A program made the position numbers and the translations under genes. This document shows, piece after piece, positions 1 through 7,607 of a DNA stretch of 31,098 bases. The notes beneath the pieces are model-generated. The model searched no databases, was not told the DNA's origin, and saw nothing but the letters and a program-made list of their open reading frames with translations. Position 1 is the stretch's first letter; each line of letters begins with the position of its first letter. This DNA is from a virus. The stretch covers positions 1-31,098 of IMG/VR virus record IMGVR_UViG_3300025133_000420, one strand, 5' to 3'.

Positions 1-1
1 T

Positions 2-1693
2 AATTGGGATAGCTCTAAAGGCGCAGGGGTCACAGCAAGTACCGTGTACAATAGCCTGAAGCCAGAAGTTATAAATATTTTAAATAGCATTAGGAATTAT
101 GATGGTACTCCTCTAAGTAGGACTCAAATATTCTCGATGATAGGTACAAGAATTTTAGATGGTAGTGTTTCCAAGCTGTCTATTAAAAATTTAAAAGATC
201 TGGCTGATACTAGTAAAAAGCGGGAGCCTATTTTGATAAAGAGGAGTGCTATTGATAGAGTAAACGAGGTTGCTGCGCTGTCTTTGATAGATAGAAATAA
301 ATTTACTTTAGATCCTGCACAAGCCACTGGCCGCATGAAGAACATCCTTCCTAATTGGAAAACCTTATCTTCTGATATTGATAAGTATATTGAAATTACT
401 ATTAATGGGGTAATTCAAAAATACTATATTAAAGATGATGATACTTTTATCGCCAGGAGTACTTTAAGTATCAAAGATGGTGATTATATTAATATTACTA
501 GGGATGGAAAAACTGTTCGTCTTTATACAAAATCGGAAAAAGATCATGCGTACCTACTTCCTGAAAAAACAAGGCAAAAGGCTTTATCCTTATTAGGAGC
601 TAAGAGTACTAGGACTTTGGAGGCTAGTGCTAGTTTGGATAGTGGTGTAGAATTTAACTATTCTCTTTCAGCTTCCAGGCAAGACTACTATGTTCTAAGC
701 TGCGTTTTGAGTTCTATAGAAACTAAGCCTAGTCAGGCTGGATCTTTCTTAGTAAAAGATACTACTGCTCGATATACACTTGCAGATACAAGCTCTGTGG
801 CAGGGCTTAGATCAGTAAATGAGTATATAAAGTATAAAGCAAATCATAGGGTATTTATCCTGGACGATGAGGATTTATTGTTAGATTATATAGAACAAGT
901 TTCTTCTATCTCTTTATCTCAGTCTGATATATTATTCGATTCCCCGAAGCAAAACAAAACTATCCCCCTACTAACTAGACAGATTCCATGGTATATTTTA
1001 GTGTACCCTACAAATAGGCAAGATTTAAATTTATTTAATAGTAAATCTAAAATAATTCAGTTGGATACTTCGGCAGCCACAGCTCGAAGTTTAGAGTGTA
1101 GGACCAGTATTGTTCCTAATTTTAGTAAACAACATACTAATAAGTTTGTTAGAATTACCACGGATGGTAAAACCGCAGTTAATGTTTATGGGGTTCCTGA
1201 TCCTCAAACTAGGATAACTAAAATTTTCTCGGACGATACTGTATTTAAAACAGGATACAGAAAACAAGGATCCTTAGTTGCTGCCAAAGACTATACTCCC
1301 AATAGGCGAAAAACAGGATTTAGGCTAGTTAAAGAGATTATAACTGAATTAGATAAAAATTACCTACTTAGCTTAAATGGTATAGGTAAATCTCTAACTG
1401 AATTTGACGTATATAGTAGACTAACTCTACAGCAATTTAATATGCTCTCTAGGTTAGAGAATTTTCAAACAATTCAAGCCTCCATTCGTAATGGGCTTAT
1501 AGAAAATGTAAAACTAATCCCCCCAATTAGACGGGCTGATAGCAGAATAAGTTTTCAAAAAACCCAACTTGTACAGAGAAAGGTAGGGGCTCCTGAGGAT
1601 ACGTTTGTACCTATAAAAGGTACTTCAGACAACCAAACTTTGGTCCCCCCAGATAGTGAGGGGAGGGGTGGTTTTGCCCCTGTTAGCAGGTAG
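2..1693 (+). CDS. Unrecognised phage protein, 5' end outside window
   Basis: The frame is open from base 2 with no stop before the first in-frame GTG at 44, so the gene very probably starts upstream of the window. About 564 codons are visible. I do not recognise the family. The product is mostly polar, with many short beta-prone stretches and Ser/Thr/Asp/Lys-rich text, and has no evident signal peptide or membrane segment. The C-terminus is a low-complexity Gly/Pro/Ser tail. It does not look like a T4 gp20 portal, although a portal often sits just upstream of the prohead core genes in T4-like phages. It is followed by a 94-base gap and then the head-assembly genes, so a virion or assembly role is likely from context only. 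Confidence 0.6.
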   Translation, partial: NWDSSKGAGVTASTVYNSLKPEVINILNSIRNYDGTPLSRTQIFSMIGTRILDGSVSKLSIKNLKDLADTSKKREPILIKRSAIDRVNEVAALSLIDRNKFTLDPAQATGRMKNILPNWKTLSSDIDKYIEITINGVIQKYYIKDDDTFIARSTLSIKDGDYINITRDGKTVRLYTKSEKDHAYLLPEKTRQKALSLLGAKSTRTLEASASLDSGVEFNYSLSASRQDYYVLSCVLSSIETKPSQAGSFLVKDTTARYTLADTSSVAGLRSVNEYIKYKANHRVFILDDEDLLLDYIEQVSSISLSQSDILFDSPKQNKTIPLLTRQIPWYILVYPTNRQDLNLFNSKSKIIQLDTSAATARSLECRTSIVPNFSKQHTNKFVRITTDGKTAVNVYGVPDPQTRITKIFSDDTVFKTGYRKQGSLVAAKDYTPNRRKTGFRLVKEIITELDKNYLLSLNGIGKSLTEFDVYSRLTLQQFNMLSRLENFQTIQASIRNGLIENVKLIPPIRRADSRISFQKTQLVQRKVGAPEDTFVPIKGTSDNQTLVPPDSEGRGGFAPVSR

Positions 1694-1728
1694 ATCACAA
1701 ATTTTAAAATAAAACTAACCAATTCTGG

Positions 1729-1749
1729 TATGTGTACTAAATATGTGTA
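1729..1749 (+). promoter_or_regulatory. Direct repeat TATGTGTA upstream of head genes
   Basis: In the gap 1694-1787 the octamer TATGTGTA occurs at 1729-1736 and again at 1742-1749. The same octamer occurs at 11481-11488 upstream of the small gene before the tail sheath. It could be a promoter variant or activator site for structural operons. No good -35 or TATAAATA element is visible in this gap. The assignment is weak. Confidence 0.2.
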
Positions 1750-1787
1750 GAGATGAAAATCTTAACCGTTATTGAGAGATTATAAAA

Positions 1788-2150
1788 ATGGATCATATGA
1801 AATTAAGTGATGAGCTTCGTAACCAGCTTCTTGAATCAGCCGCTTGGAGCAAAGCGGGTATTACCCCAACTCTTCGTGAAGAGAAGGCTAACGAAACTAT
1901 AGAGGAAGCTAAAGAGGGTGAAGTTCCCGAGGAAGAGGAAGAATTACATGAGGATACTGTTCATGTCTGCCCCCTCTGTATTTCCCAGCTTGAAGAAGCT
2001 ATTGATGAAGAAAGCATTCTTGAGCACCTTAATGTAGTTGTCGGTCTTGTTGATCGTTTAAGCCAGCTTCAGGAAGGGGATGAGGATGTTGATACCGTGA
2101 TTGACGAAACTATCCAAGAGCTTCTTTTTCAAGACTTTGACGAGGAGTAA
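1788..2150 (+). CDS. Small acidic head-region protein
   Basis: This encodes 120 residues and is strongly acidic, with a Glu-rich run in the middle and an acidic C-terminus (DFDEE). A CPLC pair in the middle is the only metal-binding hint, and its partner cysteines are missing. The position, upstream of a gp21-like protease, scaffold and capsid protein, matches that of the acidic prohead core protein gp67 in T4, but no sequence similarity can be claimed. An LLE at residues 14-16 would fit the protease's (I/L)xE rule. GAGAG precedes the ATG by about 9 bases. The next gene begins 2 bases after the stop, so they are probably co-translated. Confidence 0.65.
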   Translation: MDHMKLSDELRNQLLESAAWSKAGITPTLREEKANETIEEAKEGEVPEEEEELHEDTVHVCPLCISQLEEAIDEESILEHLNVVVGLVDRLSQLQEGDEDVDTVIDETIQELLFQDFDEE

Positions 2151-2152
2151 TC

Positions 2153-2644
2153 ATGGAAAGCATTGGCGACTTCGCAGAGAAATTAATTCTTAATCAAGTA
2201 GGAGGTATTAGGGAGGGAAAAGAACCTCTTCCTAATCAAAGTAGTAACTTAGCTCCTGCGGGTAAAGATATTTCTAATGTTAAAGTTCCTGATTCTTTCA
2301 TGAAGGAAATTTTGGGGGAAAGTTTTCACCCCCAAGAAACCCCCGCTGTTGAAGAAATTCCCGAACTTGTTTGGGAGCAACCTGAAGAGCCCAAAGCACC
2401 TCAATCTTTAACCGAGGAGACTGGTCAACAACTACTCCCTCTTTTAGAGGAAGTTAGAAATCTTCTAAAAGAAATGACCACTGCTGGTATGTTGGGAGTT
2501 AATATGGCTGGTCCAGGAAATACTAAAACTTCTTGGGAAAAAGTTGAAAAGGGATATGGCTATAAACCTTCTTTACTTCCAGGCACTTCAAGAAAAAATG
2601 TTCTTAAGCAATCTATTCGAGCAAAATTAAAGAATCGAAAATGA
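2153..2644 (+). CDS. Unrecognised head-region protein with basic C-terminus
   Basis: This encodes 163 residues. A strong GAGGAG lies 5 bases before the ATG, inside the end of the previous gene. The first two thirds are Pro/Glu-rich and probably disordered. They contain the segment VPDSFMKEILGESF, which looks like a short conserved binding motif. The last 20 residues are Lys/Arg-rich. The 3' end overlaps the next gene through ATGA (2641-2644), a translational-coupling arrangement. From its place between the acidic 120-residue gene and the protease operon, a prohead core or scaffold-associated role is inferred. No known family is recognised. Confidence 0.65.
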   Translation: MESIGDFAEKLILNQVGGIREGKEPLPNQSSNLAPAGKDISNVKVPDSFMKEILGESFHPQETPAVEEIPELVWEQPEEPKAPQSLTEETGQQLLPLLEEVRNLLKEMTTAGMLGVNMAGPGNTKTSWEKVEKGYGYKPSLLPGTSRKNVLKQSIRAKLKNRK

Positions 2645-3090
2645 AAGTGACTGACATAATTGATTCTTTGAATGAAGCTAGAGGATCTACTGAAGGTAGA
2701 AAAGCGTATACTTCTAAATCAGCTACCAAAGATGATAAGAAAAAGGCATTCAAAGGCAGGGTTAAGACTTATGATAGTATTAAATCTGCCTTATCTGATG
2801 GAGGTTATGGGCAAATTTTTACCACTAAAGCTGCGGGTAGACTATATGTAATTTCCAAAGGAAAATGGGGAGAAAAGAGTGGACGAGGTAAAATTGCAAA
2901 AGGGTTTACTCCAGGTAGTGCTACTCCCTCTGCGAAATGGTCAAGTGTCAAAAAACATGCGTCAAGGACTTTATTAAGGTACGGCAAAGGCTCCGATAAA
3001 TTAGCTCAAAAATATGGTAGTAGAACTATTAAAGCTGAACGAGGGATTGGCGGGAAAGATGGTAGAGATGATAAAAAGGAAAAAAAATAA
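2641..3090 (+). CDS. Small basic protein with T4-type targeting peptide, probable internal head protein
   Basis: This encodes 149 residues, very rich in Lys, Gly, Arg and Ser. The N-terminus reads MKVTDIIDSLNEARG. In T4, internal proteins start with a roughly 10-20 residue capsid-targeting peptide (MKTYQEFI..E type) that gp21 removes after (I/L)-x-E. Here LNE at residues 10-12 followed by Ala fits that rule. The rest is basic, as expected for a protein packaged with DNA. The gene lies directly upstream of the gp21-like protease (2-base gap) and overlaps the previous gene by 4 bases. The coding frame is clear. The internal-protein role is an inference from the N-terminus, charge and position. 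Confidence 0.65.
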   Translation: MKVTDIIDSLNEARGSTEGRKAYTSKSATKDDKKKAFKGRVKTYDSIKSALSDGGYGQIFTTKAAGRLYVISKGKWGEKSGRGKIAKGFTPGSATPSAKWSSVKKHASRTLLRYGKGSDKLAQKYGSRTIKAERGIGGKDGRDDKKEKK

Positions 3091-3092
3091 CA

Positions 3093-4898
3093 ATGCAATT
3101 ACTACAAGATATTTTTATTATTGAGCAGCTTCAGGTTCTATCCGAAGGAAAAACTAACGGTCCTATGAAAATTCGTGGGATTTTTGGTCGTTGTAATGAG
3201 AAAAATAATAACGGTAGAATCTACCCTACTGCTGTTTTAGAGAGCCAGCTTGCGAAAGTGCAGCCCCTTATCGCAGAGCGCAGACTATGCGGAGAGCTTG
3301 ACCATCCTCAGAATGATACAGTTAAATTATCCAATGCATCTCATCTTATTACTAAATTAGATATGAAGGGTAATGATCTTATTGGCGAAGCGGAAATCTT
3401 AAAAACCCCTGCTGGGCTCACTGCAAAAGCTCTAGTTGAAGGGGGAGTAAAAATTGGCATTTCCTCTAGGGGGATGGGGACTCTTTCTGAAGACCATAAT
3501 GGGGACAAGATTGTTAATGAAGATTTTCGTCTTGTAACCTTCGACCTTGTTGCTGATCCATCAACTAGAGGTGCATTTCCTGGTCTCTCTGAGTCTACTG
3601 AATCTAAGTTTGTTCGTGATTCCCAATCCAAGCTTAAGAAAGAAGGAACTTTTGTTACCTTGTTAGACTCCAAGATGCGAGACGCTTATCAGCCTTGGAT
3701 TGAAGAAGATTCTAAGAAAGGCTACCCAGGAGTAAAGGGGGGAACCAAAGCTGCAAGGAGAATAGAAAAAAAAATAAAGCATAATCCTACTTGCGAAGCT
3801 TTCGAACTAGTAAAAGCTGATGGTCACTGGCATAGGATTGCTACAACTTTAGTTGAAGCATTTGCTGACTCTATTAAGGATCTTGAGAACAATAAGCAAG
3901 CTCGTCAAAATGCTGATCGTGGAAGTGTTGCTGATCGTCTTCATTTTATGCGAGCAAGAAGGTCTTCTGCTAAACTAAAAAAGGACAAGAGGGACAGGAT
4001 CAGAGCCGCTAAGAAACGGGGTCGAAGACAGACGGATACACGAACAGCAGCTTCAGGAAGAAGGTCAGGCTCGCGTAAGGGGGCCTCTAATCGTAGAGAG
4101 GATGCGGGAACTGTTTACCACCAAAAGGGAAATCTTGTTCTGGAAAACTATAACGCTGATTCAATAGCCCTTCAGGGGCGTGGAATTGGCATTGGGGCTA
4201 GTGAAAGGCTTAGAGGTCTTCGTTCACACCAGAGAAGTGTGGCTAGAGATGACGCTAGAAACACGATTCGTAAAGCTAAGGCTGGGGTCATAGCGAAAAA
4301 TATTGAAGCTAAAGGAGCCGTAAAAGCGAAAGATATTAATGCTAAAGGAGCCGCAAAAGCGAAACTTAGAGCGACCAGAGATCAAACTAAATTAAGTAGA
4401 GTCCAGGCCCAACAGGCTCAGAGGCAATCCATTGAGAAAGCGGCAGTCGCTTCCGCAAAACCAGGAAGCATTGAAAACATCGGTCTTGGAGGAGCAGCCA
4501 GAAGAGCAGGTATGGGCGCGGTAAGAAAGGGTATTGATATGACCCGTGGAACCGCAAGAGCCATTAGGCACCCCATTAGAACTGGCAATCGCCTGAGAAG
4601 TTTTGTTAGCCGTAAGTTGGGTAGAGAAGATCAAGCCGCTGCTTACATGCAGGTAGGCTATATGCTTGCTGAGATGTTTAATCTTATAGAAGACACAGGG
4701 GAAGCTTATGGTAAAACTACTAAACCTAGGGGCACAGAAGGCGAAGGGGCAGTGCGAATCAAAGGGAAATTAAGAGTACCAGTAGGTGTTAGAGGTAGGC
4801 TACGTATAGATCCTAAAACTGGTAAGGTAGGAAGATCTGATATTATCAAAGGATTAGCTAACAGACCTAACAAACCTGGGGAAACCCAAAAAAGCTGA
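3093..4898 (+). CDS. 21: Prohead protease (T4 gp21-like) fused to a long basic C-terminal region
   Basis: This encodes 601 residues, against about 212 for T4 gp21. Residues 1 to about 175 match the gp21 prohead protease family: NGRIYPTAVLE, GELDHP (His71), a VKIGISSRG segment with Ser124/Ser125, and VADPSTRGAFP. The His and Ser are probably catalytic. From about 185 onward the protein is Lys/Arg/Ala-rich and disordered-looking, with an 11-residue tandem repeat near 401-422. The motif W246-HRIATTLVEAFAD and the related Y518-MQVGYMLAEMFNL occur in this tail. VLSE near the N-terminus and LVE, LAE and LIE in the tail could be self-cleavage sites, since gp21 proteases cut after (I/L)xE. The most likely reading is a protease that carries an internal head protein as its own tail. 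The protease assignment is strong. The cargo idea is inference. Confidence 0.85.
   Translation: MQLLQDIFIIEQLQVLSEGKTNGPMKIRGIFGRCNEKNNNGRIYPTAVLESQLAKVQPLIAERRLCGELDHPQNDTVKLSNASHLITKLDMKGNDLIGEAEILKTPAGLTAKALVEGGVKIGISSRGMGTLSEDHNGDKIVNEDFRLVTFDLVADPSTRGAFPGLSESTESKFVRDSQSKLKKEGTFVTLLDSKMRDAYQPWIEEDSKKGYPGVKGGTKAARRIEKKIKHNPTCEAFELVKADGHWHRIATTLVEAFADSIKDLENNKQARQNADRGSVADRLHFMRARRSSAKLKKDKRDRIRAAKKRGRRQTDTRTAASGRRSGSRKGASNRREDAGTVYHQKGNLVLENYNADSIALQGRGIGIGASERLRGLRSHQRSVARDDARNTIRKAKAGVIAKNIEAKGAVKAKDINAKGAAKAKLRATRDQTKLSRVQAQQAQRQSIEKAAVASAKPGSIENIGLGGAARRAGMGAVRKGIDMTRGTARAIRHPIRTGNRLRSFVSRKLGREDQAAAYMQVGYMLAEMFNLIEDTGEAYGKTTKPRGTEGEGAVRIKGKLRVPVGVRGRLRIDPKTGKVGRSDIIKGLANRPNKPGETQKS
4293..4358 (+). 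repeat. 33-bp tandem repeat in the protease tail
   Basis: Two consecutive 33-base units (4293-4325 and 4326-4358) encode AKNIEAKGAVK and AKDINAKGAAK. A partial third unit (GCGAAA) follows. The units differ at only a few bases, indicating recent duplication within the basic C-terminal region of the gp21-like protein. Confidence 0.75.
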
Positions 4899-4929
4899 TC
4901 ACTTACATTTTTTAAAAATAATTAAATTT

Positions 4930-4937
4930 TATAAATA
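4930..4937 (+). promoter_or_regulatory. T4-type late promoter TATAAATA for scaffold and capsid genes
   Basis: An exact TATAAATA lies in the gap between the protease and scaffold genes. T4-type late promoters consist of this -10 element alone, read by a gp55-type sigma factor, and a gp55-like gene is present at 18359-18700. No -35 element is apparent. Transcription would begin near 4943, leaving a roughly 30-base leader that carries AGGAG at 4961-4965 before the ATG at 4975. Confidence 0.7.
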
Positions 4938-4952
4938 TCTATAGTAGATATT
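4934..4952. repeat. Inverted repeat at the late transcription start
   Basis: AATATCTA (4934-4941) and TAGATATT (4945-4952) form a perfect 8-base inverted repeat with a 3-base spacer. It overlaps the end of the late promoter and the expected start site. It may be an operator or a short RNA hairpin at the 5' end of the scaffold/capsid transcript. Confidence 0.4.
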
Positions 4953-4974
4953 AGTAACCTAGGAGATCTTACTT

Positions 4975-5616
4975 ATGAGTGATATAAAGAATATTGCCGA
5001 TATTCTTCCTGAAGGACTTGATGAATCCACTGTCGAAGCTATCTTCGGGTTGGTGGATTCAACTATTAATGAGCAAGTTAACGAGAAGATCGGACTACTT
5101 GAAGCTAAGGTAAATGCTTACCTAAGAACTAAAGTAGATCAATTAAAAGAACAAGCTCTTACTGAGCTAAGTGAAGAGAGTGAAGTATTCCGTAATGCTA
5201 GACTCTTTGAATCAGTAAGAACTTTAATGGCTTTAGAATTTAATACTGACGATGAGGAAAATGCTCTTTCTGAAATGACCAACCAACATGGGGAACTTCA
5301 GGAAGAGTTTGACGTTTTATCAGAGCAAGTAAACTTACTTGTTCGTGAGAATGAAAAACTTCAAAGCACTGTTAAAGTTCTAGACAGCAAAGTTTCTATT
5401 ACTGAAAATACAGTAGAGGAACTTGAAAGCCAGAATGTACAGCTTCTCGAAGAAGTTGAGAATCTGGAAGCTGCAAGCTCTGAGAAATTTAATTCCTCAG
5501 AACGAGCAGTTGTTGTTTCCCGTGCGGATACGGAAATCAACGAAGAGAAAACTCAATATTCTAATGAGTTTTTAAACGATGAGGTTATGAAATTCATGCC
5601 TTTCTCCCAATCTTAA
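4975..5616 (+). CDS. 22: Prohead scaffold (core) protein, T4 gp22-like
   Basis: This encodes 213 residues, acidic and rich in Glu, Leu, Asn and Ser. Residues from about 90 to 165 form a long heptad-like coiled coil. The C-terminus ends in a short hydrophobic segment (VMKFMPFSQS), as is common in gp22-type scaffolds where the tail contacts the capsid protein. It lies between the gp21-like protease and the gp23-like capsid protein, the same order as T4 genes 21-22-23. AGGAG lies 9 bases before the ATG. The scaffold would direct prohead assembly and then be digested by the protease. At 213 residues it is somewhat shorter than T4 gp22. Confidence 0.8.
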   Translation: MSDIKNIADILPEGLDESTVEAIFGLVDSTINEQVNEKIGLLEAKVNAYLRTKVDQLKEQALTELSEESEVFRNARLFESVRTLMALEFNTDDEENALSEMTNQHGELQEEFDVLSEQVNLLVRENEKLQSTVKVLDSKVSITENTVEELESQNVQLLEEVENLEAASSEKFNSSERAVVVSRADTEINEEKTQYSNEFLNDEVMKFMPFSQS

Positions 5617-5630
5617 TAGGATTACATACT

Positions 5631-7292
5631 ATGGAAATGATGCATCAAACTGATGAAACGCTGGTCCAGAAGTGGGAGCCCGTTCTTGAGGGTATTGATA
5701 GTGATTATACCCGTCGAGTTACTGCTCAACTTCTTGAAAACCAAGCTAAGTCTATTGTTGAGGAAAAAGTTCGTAATATTGATGAAGCAATCTCCGCTGC
5801 TGCTACCACTACTGGTCAGCTCGGAACCTTCCAAAAATTCGCTTTCCCTCTCGTTCGTCGGGTTTACCCGAAACTTTTAGCCAACAGCCTTGTTGGTGTT
5901 CAGCCCATGCAGGGACCTGTTTCGCAAGTCTTCTACCTGGGTAACTCTCGCGCCCGTAATGGTGGGGCTGCTGCTGCTGATAGGCAAAATGTCTTCAGTA
6001 AGTTCAACCTGACCTATGCTGGTAATGTTGCTTCTTCTATTGGTACTGATTCTGGTGATGGTGCTGCGGGTGGTATTTTCCAAACAGACGCAGGTATTGG
6101 TGGCGGGGCTGGCCTTGACGGTGATGATGCTCAAAGCGCATTCGATGTCTCCAATGTCTTGGATACCCTTAGTGGAAATACCGAAATGATTGGTGCTGGT
6201 GCTGGTTCGGGTACGATGGGTGGTCGCATCGGTGCTTGGCCTAACTCAAACTTTGTTGGAGGTTACAACCTTTCAGGTGGTGAGCGTCTGACTGGAACGG
6301 GCATCCCTGAGATGACCTTCCACATCGAGCAAGAGGCTGTTGTGGCTCAAACTCGTAAGATGAGGGCTCTTTGGACTCTTGAGGCTTCTCAAGATCTTAA
6401 GGCTTATCACAACCTTGATCTTGAGCGTGAGCTTACTGACCTTCTTTCGAAGGAACTTCAGCTTGAGATCGACCGTGAACTCATTGAAGATCTTCGCATG
6501 ATCGCTTATGGTTTGCGTGGTCGGAACCTTGGTGGTGTAAACCAGAATCTTATGGATTCTAACTACATCAGTATGGGTACTGCGGGAACTACTTTCCCTG
6601 GTCTTGATGGAAACGATGCTAATACTACGACTTTCGTTCCTGCTCAGTTTACTTATGACTTCGATCCTGATGATCCGACAGCAGTTGAGTTTGGTTCTGC
6701 TAAAGTTAACTCCAATATCTTCGTTGTGGACTTCAGCCAGTCTTCACTTGATCTCTACCCCCGCCATGTGGGTGAGGTTTACGCGAACCTGCTTGCGATT
6801 ATTAACCTCGCCTCGCAGGACATTTACCGTACCACGATGCGTGGTCCTGGTAATTGGCTTCTGACCTCTCCGCTTGTGGCTTCTCTTCTTGAGAGTGCTG
6901 CGAAGCTTGAGGGTGGTGTCATGCCTAGCGATGCTCCTACCAACATTGGTCGAAATAGCATTGAATATAAGGGTAAGTTTATGGGGCGCTATGACCTCTA
7001 TGTTGACCCGATGTACCCGACTGATGAAATTCTTATCGGATATAAAGGCAGTAACGCTATGGATGCTGGGTATATTTATGCTCCATACATTCCTCTCCAG
7101 CAGTTGCCCACCATTACGGATCCAGAGTCCTTCCAGCCCAGGAAGGGAATTCTGACCCGCTATGGTAAGGTCCAGATTGAGCCTATGAACAGATTCTACC
7201 GAGTAATCCGTATTATTGGCCCAACTTCGAATTACCTGTTCAGCCCGTTCGCTAGGAACACTACTAACCTAGGGGTTGCAACAACCGTCTAA
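5631..7292 (+). CDS. 23: Major capsid protein, T4 gp23-like
   Basis: This encodes 553 residues (T4 gp23 is 521). The family's N-terminal pattern is present: WEPVLEG followed by LLENQ, then PLVRRVYP and VGVQPMQGPVSQVF, the gp23 P-domain signature. The C-terminus (GILTRYGK, NRFYRVIRI) is also typical. A candidate maturation site is NIDE52 followed by Ala53, the T4 (I/L)xE rule; T4 gp23 is cut after Glu65. AGGA precedes the ATG. The gene follows the scaffold by 14 bases under the late promoter at 4930 and ends before a strong hairpin at 7315. Its base composition is visibly more GC-rich than its neighbours, probably codon bias of the most abundant virion protein. Confidence 0.95.
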   Translation: MEMMHQTDETLVQKWEPVLEGIDSDYTRRVTAQLLENQAKSIVEEKVRNIDEAISAAATTTGQLGTFQKFAFPLVRRVYPKLLANSLVGVQPMQGPVSQVFYLGNSRARNGGAAAADRQNVFSKFNLTYAGNVASSIGTDSGDGAAGGIFQTDAGIGGGAGLDGDDAQSAFDVSNVLDTLSGNTEMIGAGAGSGTMGGRIGAWPNSNFVGGYNLSGGERLTGTGIPEMTFHIEQEAVVAQTRKMRALWTLEASQDLKAYHNLDLERELTDLLSKELQLEIDRELIEDLRMIAYGLRGRNLGGVNQNLMDSNYISMGTAGTTFPGLDGNDANTTTFVPAQFTYDFDPDDPTAVEFGSAKVNSNIFVVDFSQSSLDLYPRHVGEVYANLLAIINLASQDIYRTTMRGPGNWLLTSPLVASLLESAAKLEGGVMPSDAPTNIGRNSIEYKGKFMGRYDLYVDPMYPTDEILIGYKGSNAMDAGYIYAPYIPLQQLPTITDPESFQPRKGILTRYGKVQIEPMNRFYRVIRIIGPTSNYLFSPFARNTTNLGVATTV

Positions 7293-7314
7293 TTAATTAA
7301 TTAGATAATATTAC

Positions 7315-7346
7315 GAGGGTCAGAGGTTTTTTGTCCTCTGACCCTC
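7315..7346 (+). terminator. Hairpin terminator after the capsid gene
   Basis: A perfect 12-bp stem (7315-7326 with 7335-7346) encloses an 8-base T-rich loop and lies 22 bases after the capsid stop codon. There is only a weak T-run after the stem, so it may end transcription inefficiently or protect the 3' end of the capsid mRNA. Confidence 0.7.
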
Positions 7347-7376
7347 TTCCATTACTATATACTTTAGAACATTATG

Positions 7377-7384
7377 TATAAATA
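7377..7384 (+). promoter_or_regulatory. T4-type late promoter TATAAATA for neck genes
   Basis: An exact TATAAATA lies 30 bases after the capsid terminator hairpin. Expected transcription start is near 7390, just before GCAGGTGG (7397-7404) and the ATG at 7407. The promoter starts right after an earlier in-frame ATG (7374), which argues that 7407 is the real start of the next gene. Confidence 0.65.
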
Positions 7385-7406
7385 CCGAAGCAAATGCAGG
7401 TGGAAT

Positions 7407-7607
7407 ATGCTTCTTCACATAGATGGTGAAGTAGTGGAAATAAGGCCATCAGAATTATTCGAATCGAAAACACTTGTTGATTCCCGATATTTAGAGTTAC
7501 TCAGTGATTTATCAGAAAAAAAGAAAAAAGATAAACCTCTTAAAAAATCCTCTAAACCCAATATTTTTATAGAGAAATCAGATGGCAGCAGCAGCACCCA
7601 AAGTTGA
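7407..7607 (+). CDS. Small protein between capsid and neck genes
   Basis: This encodes 66 residues from the ATG at 7407. An ATG at 7374 is in frame, but it sits at the edge of the late promoter and would be upstream of the RNA start. AGGTGG precedes 7407 closely. The N-terminal half has a small beta-type pattern (LLHIDGEVVEIRPSELFES) and the C-terminal half is Lys-rich, then Ser-rich. The pattern resembles the 58-residue gene at 11503, a type of short protein often found near capsid or sheath genes. The function is unknown. The 3' end overlaps the neck gene by 26 bases. Confidence 0.6.
   Translation: MLLHIDGEVVEIRPSELFESKTLVDSRYLELLSDLSEKKKKDKPLKKSSKPNIFIEKSDGSSSTQS

Noticed and set aside
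70-77. TATAAATA at 70-77, 9810-9817 and 29514-29521
   Set aside because: These copies are inside coding regions with no gene start close downstream. In AT-rich DNA they are expected by chance.
1788-2150. Zinc finger in the acidic head-region protein
   Set aside because: Only one CxxC pair is present, with no second pair or histidines in position.
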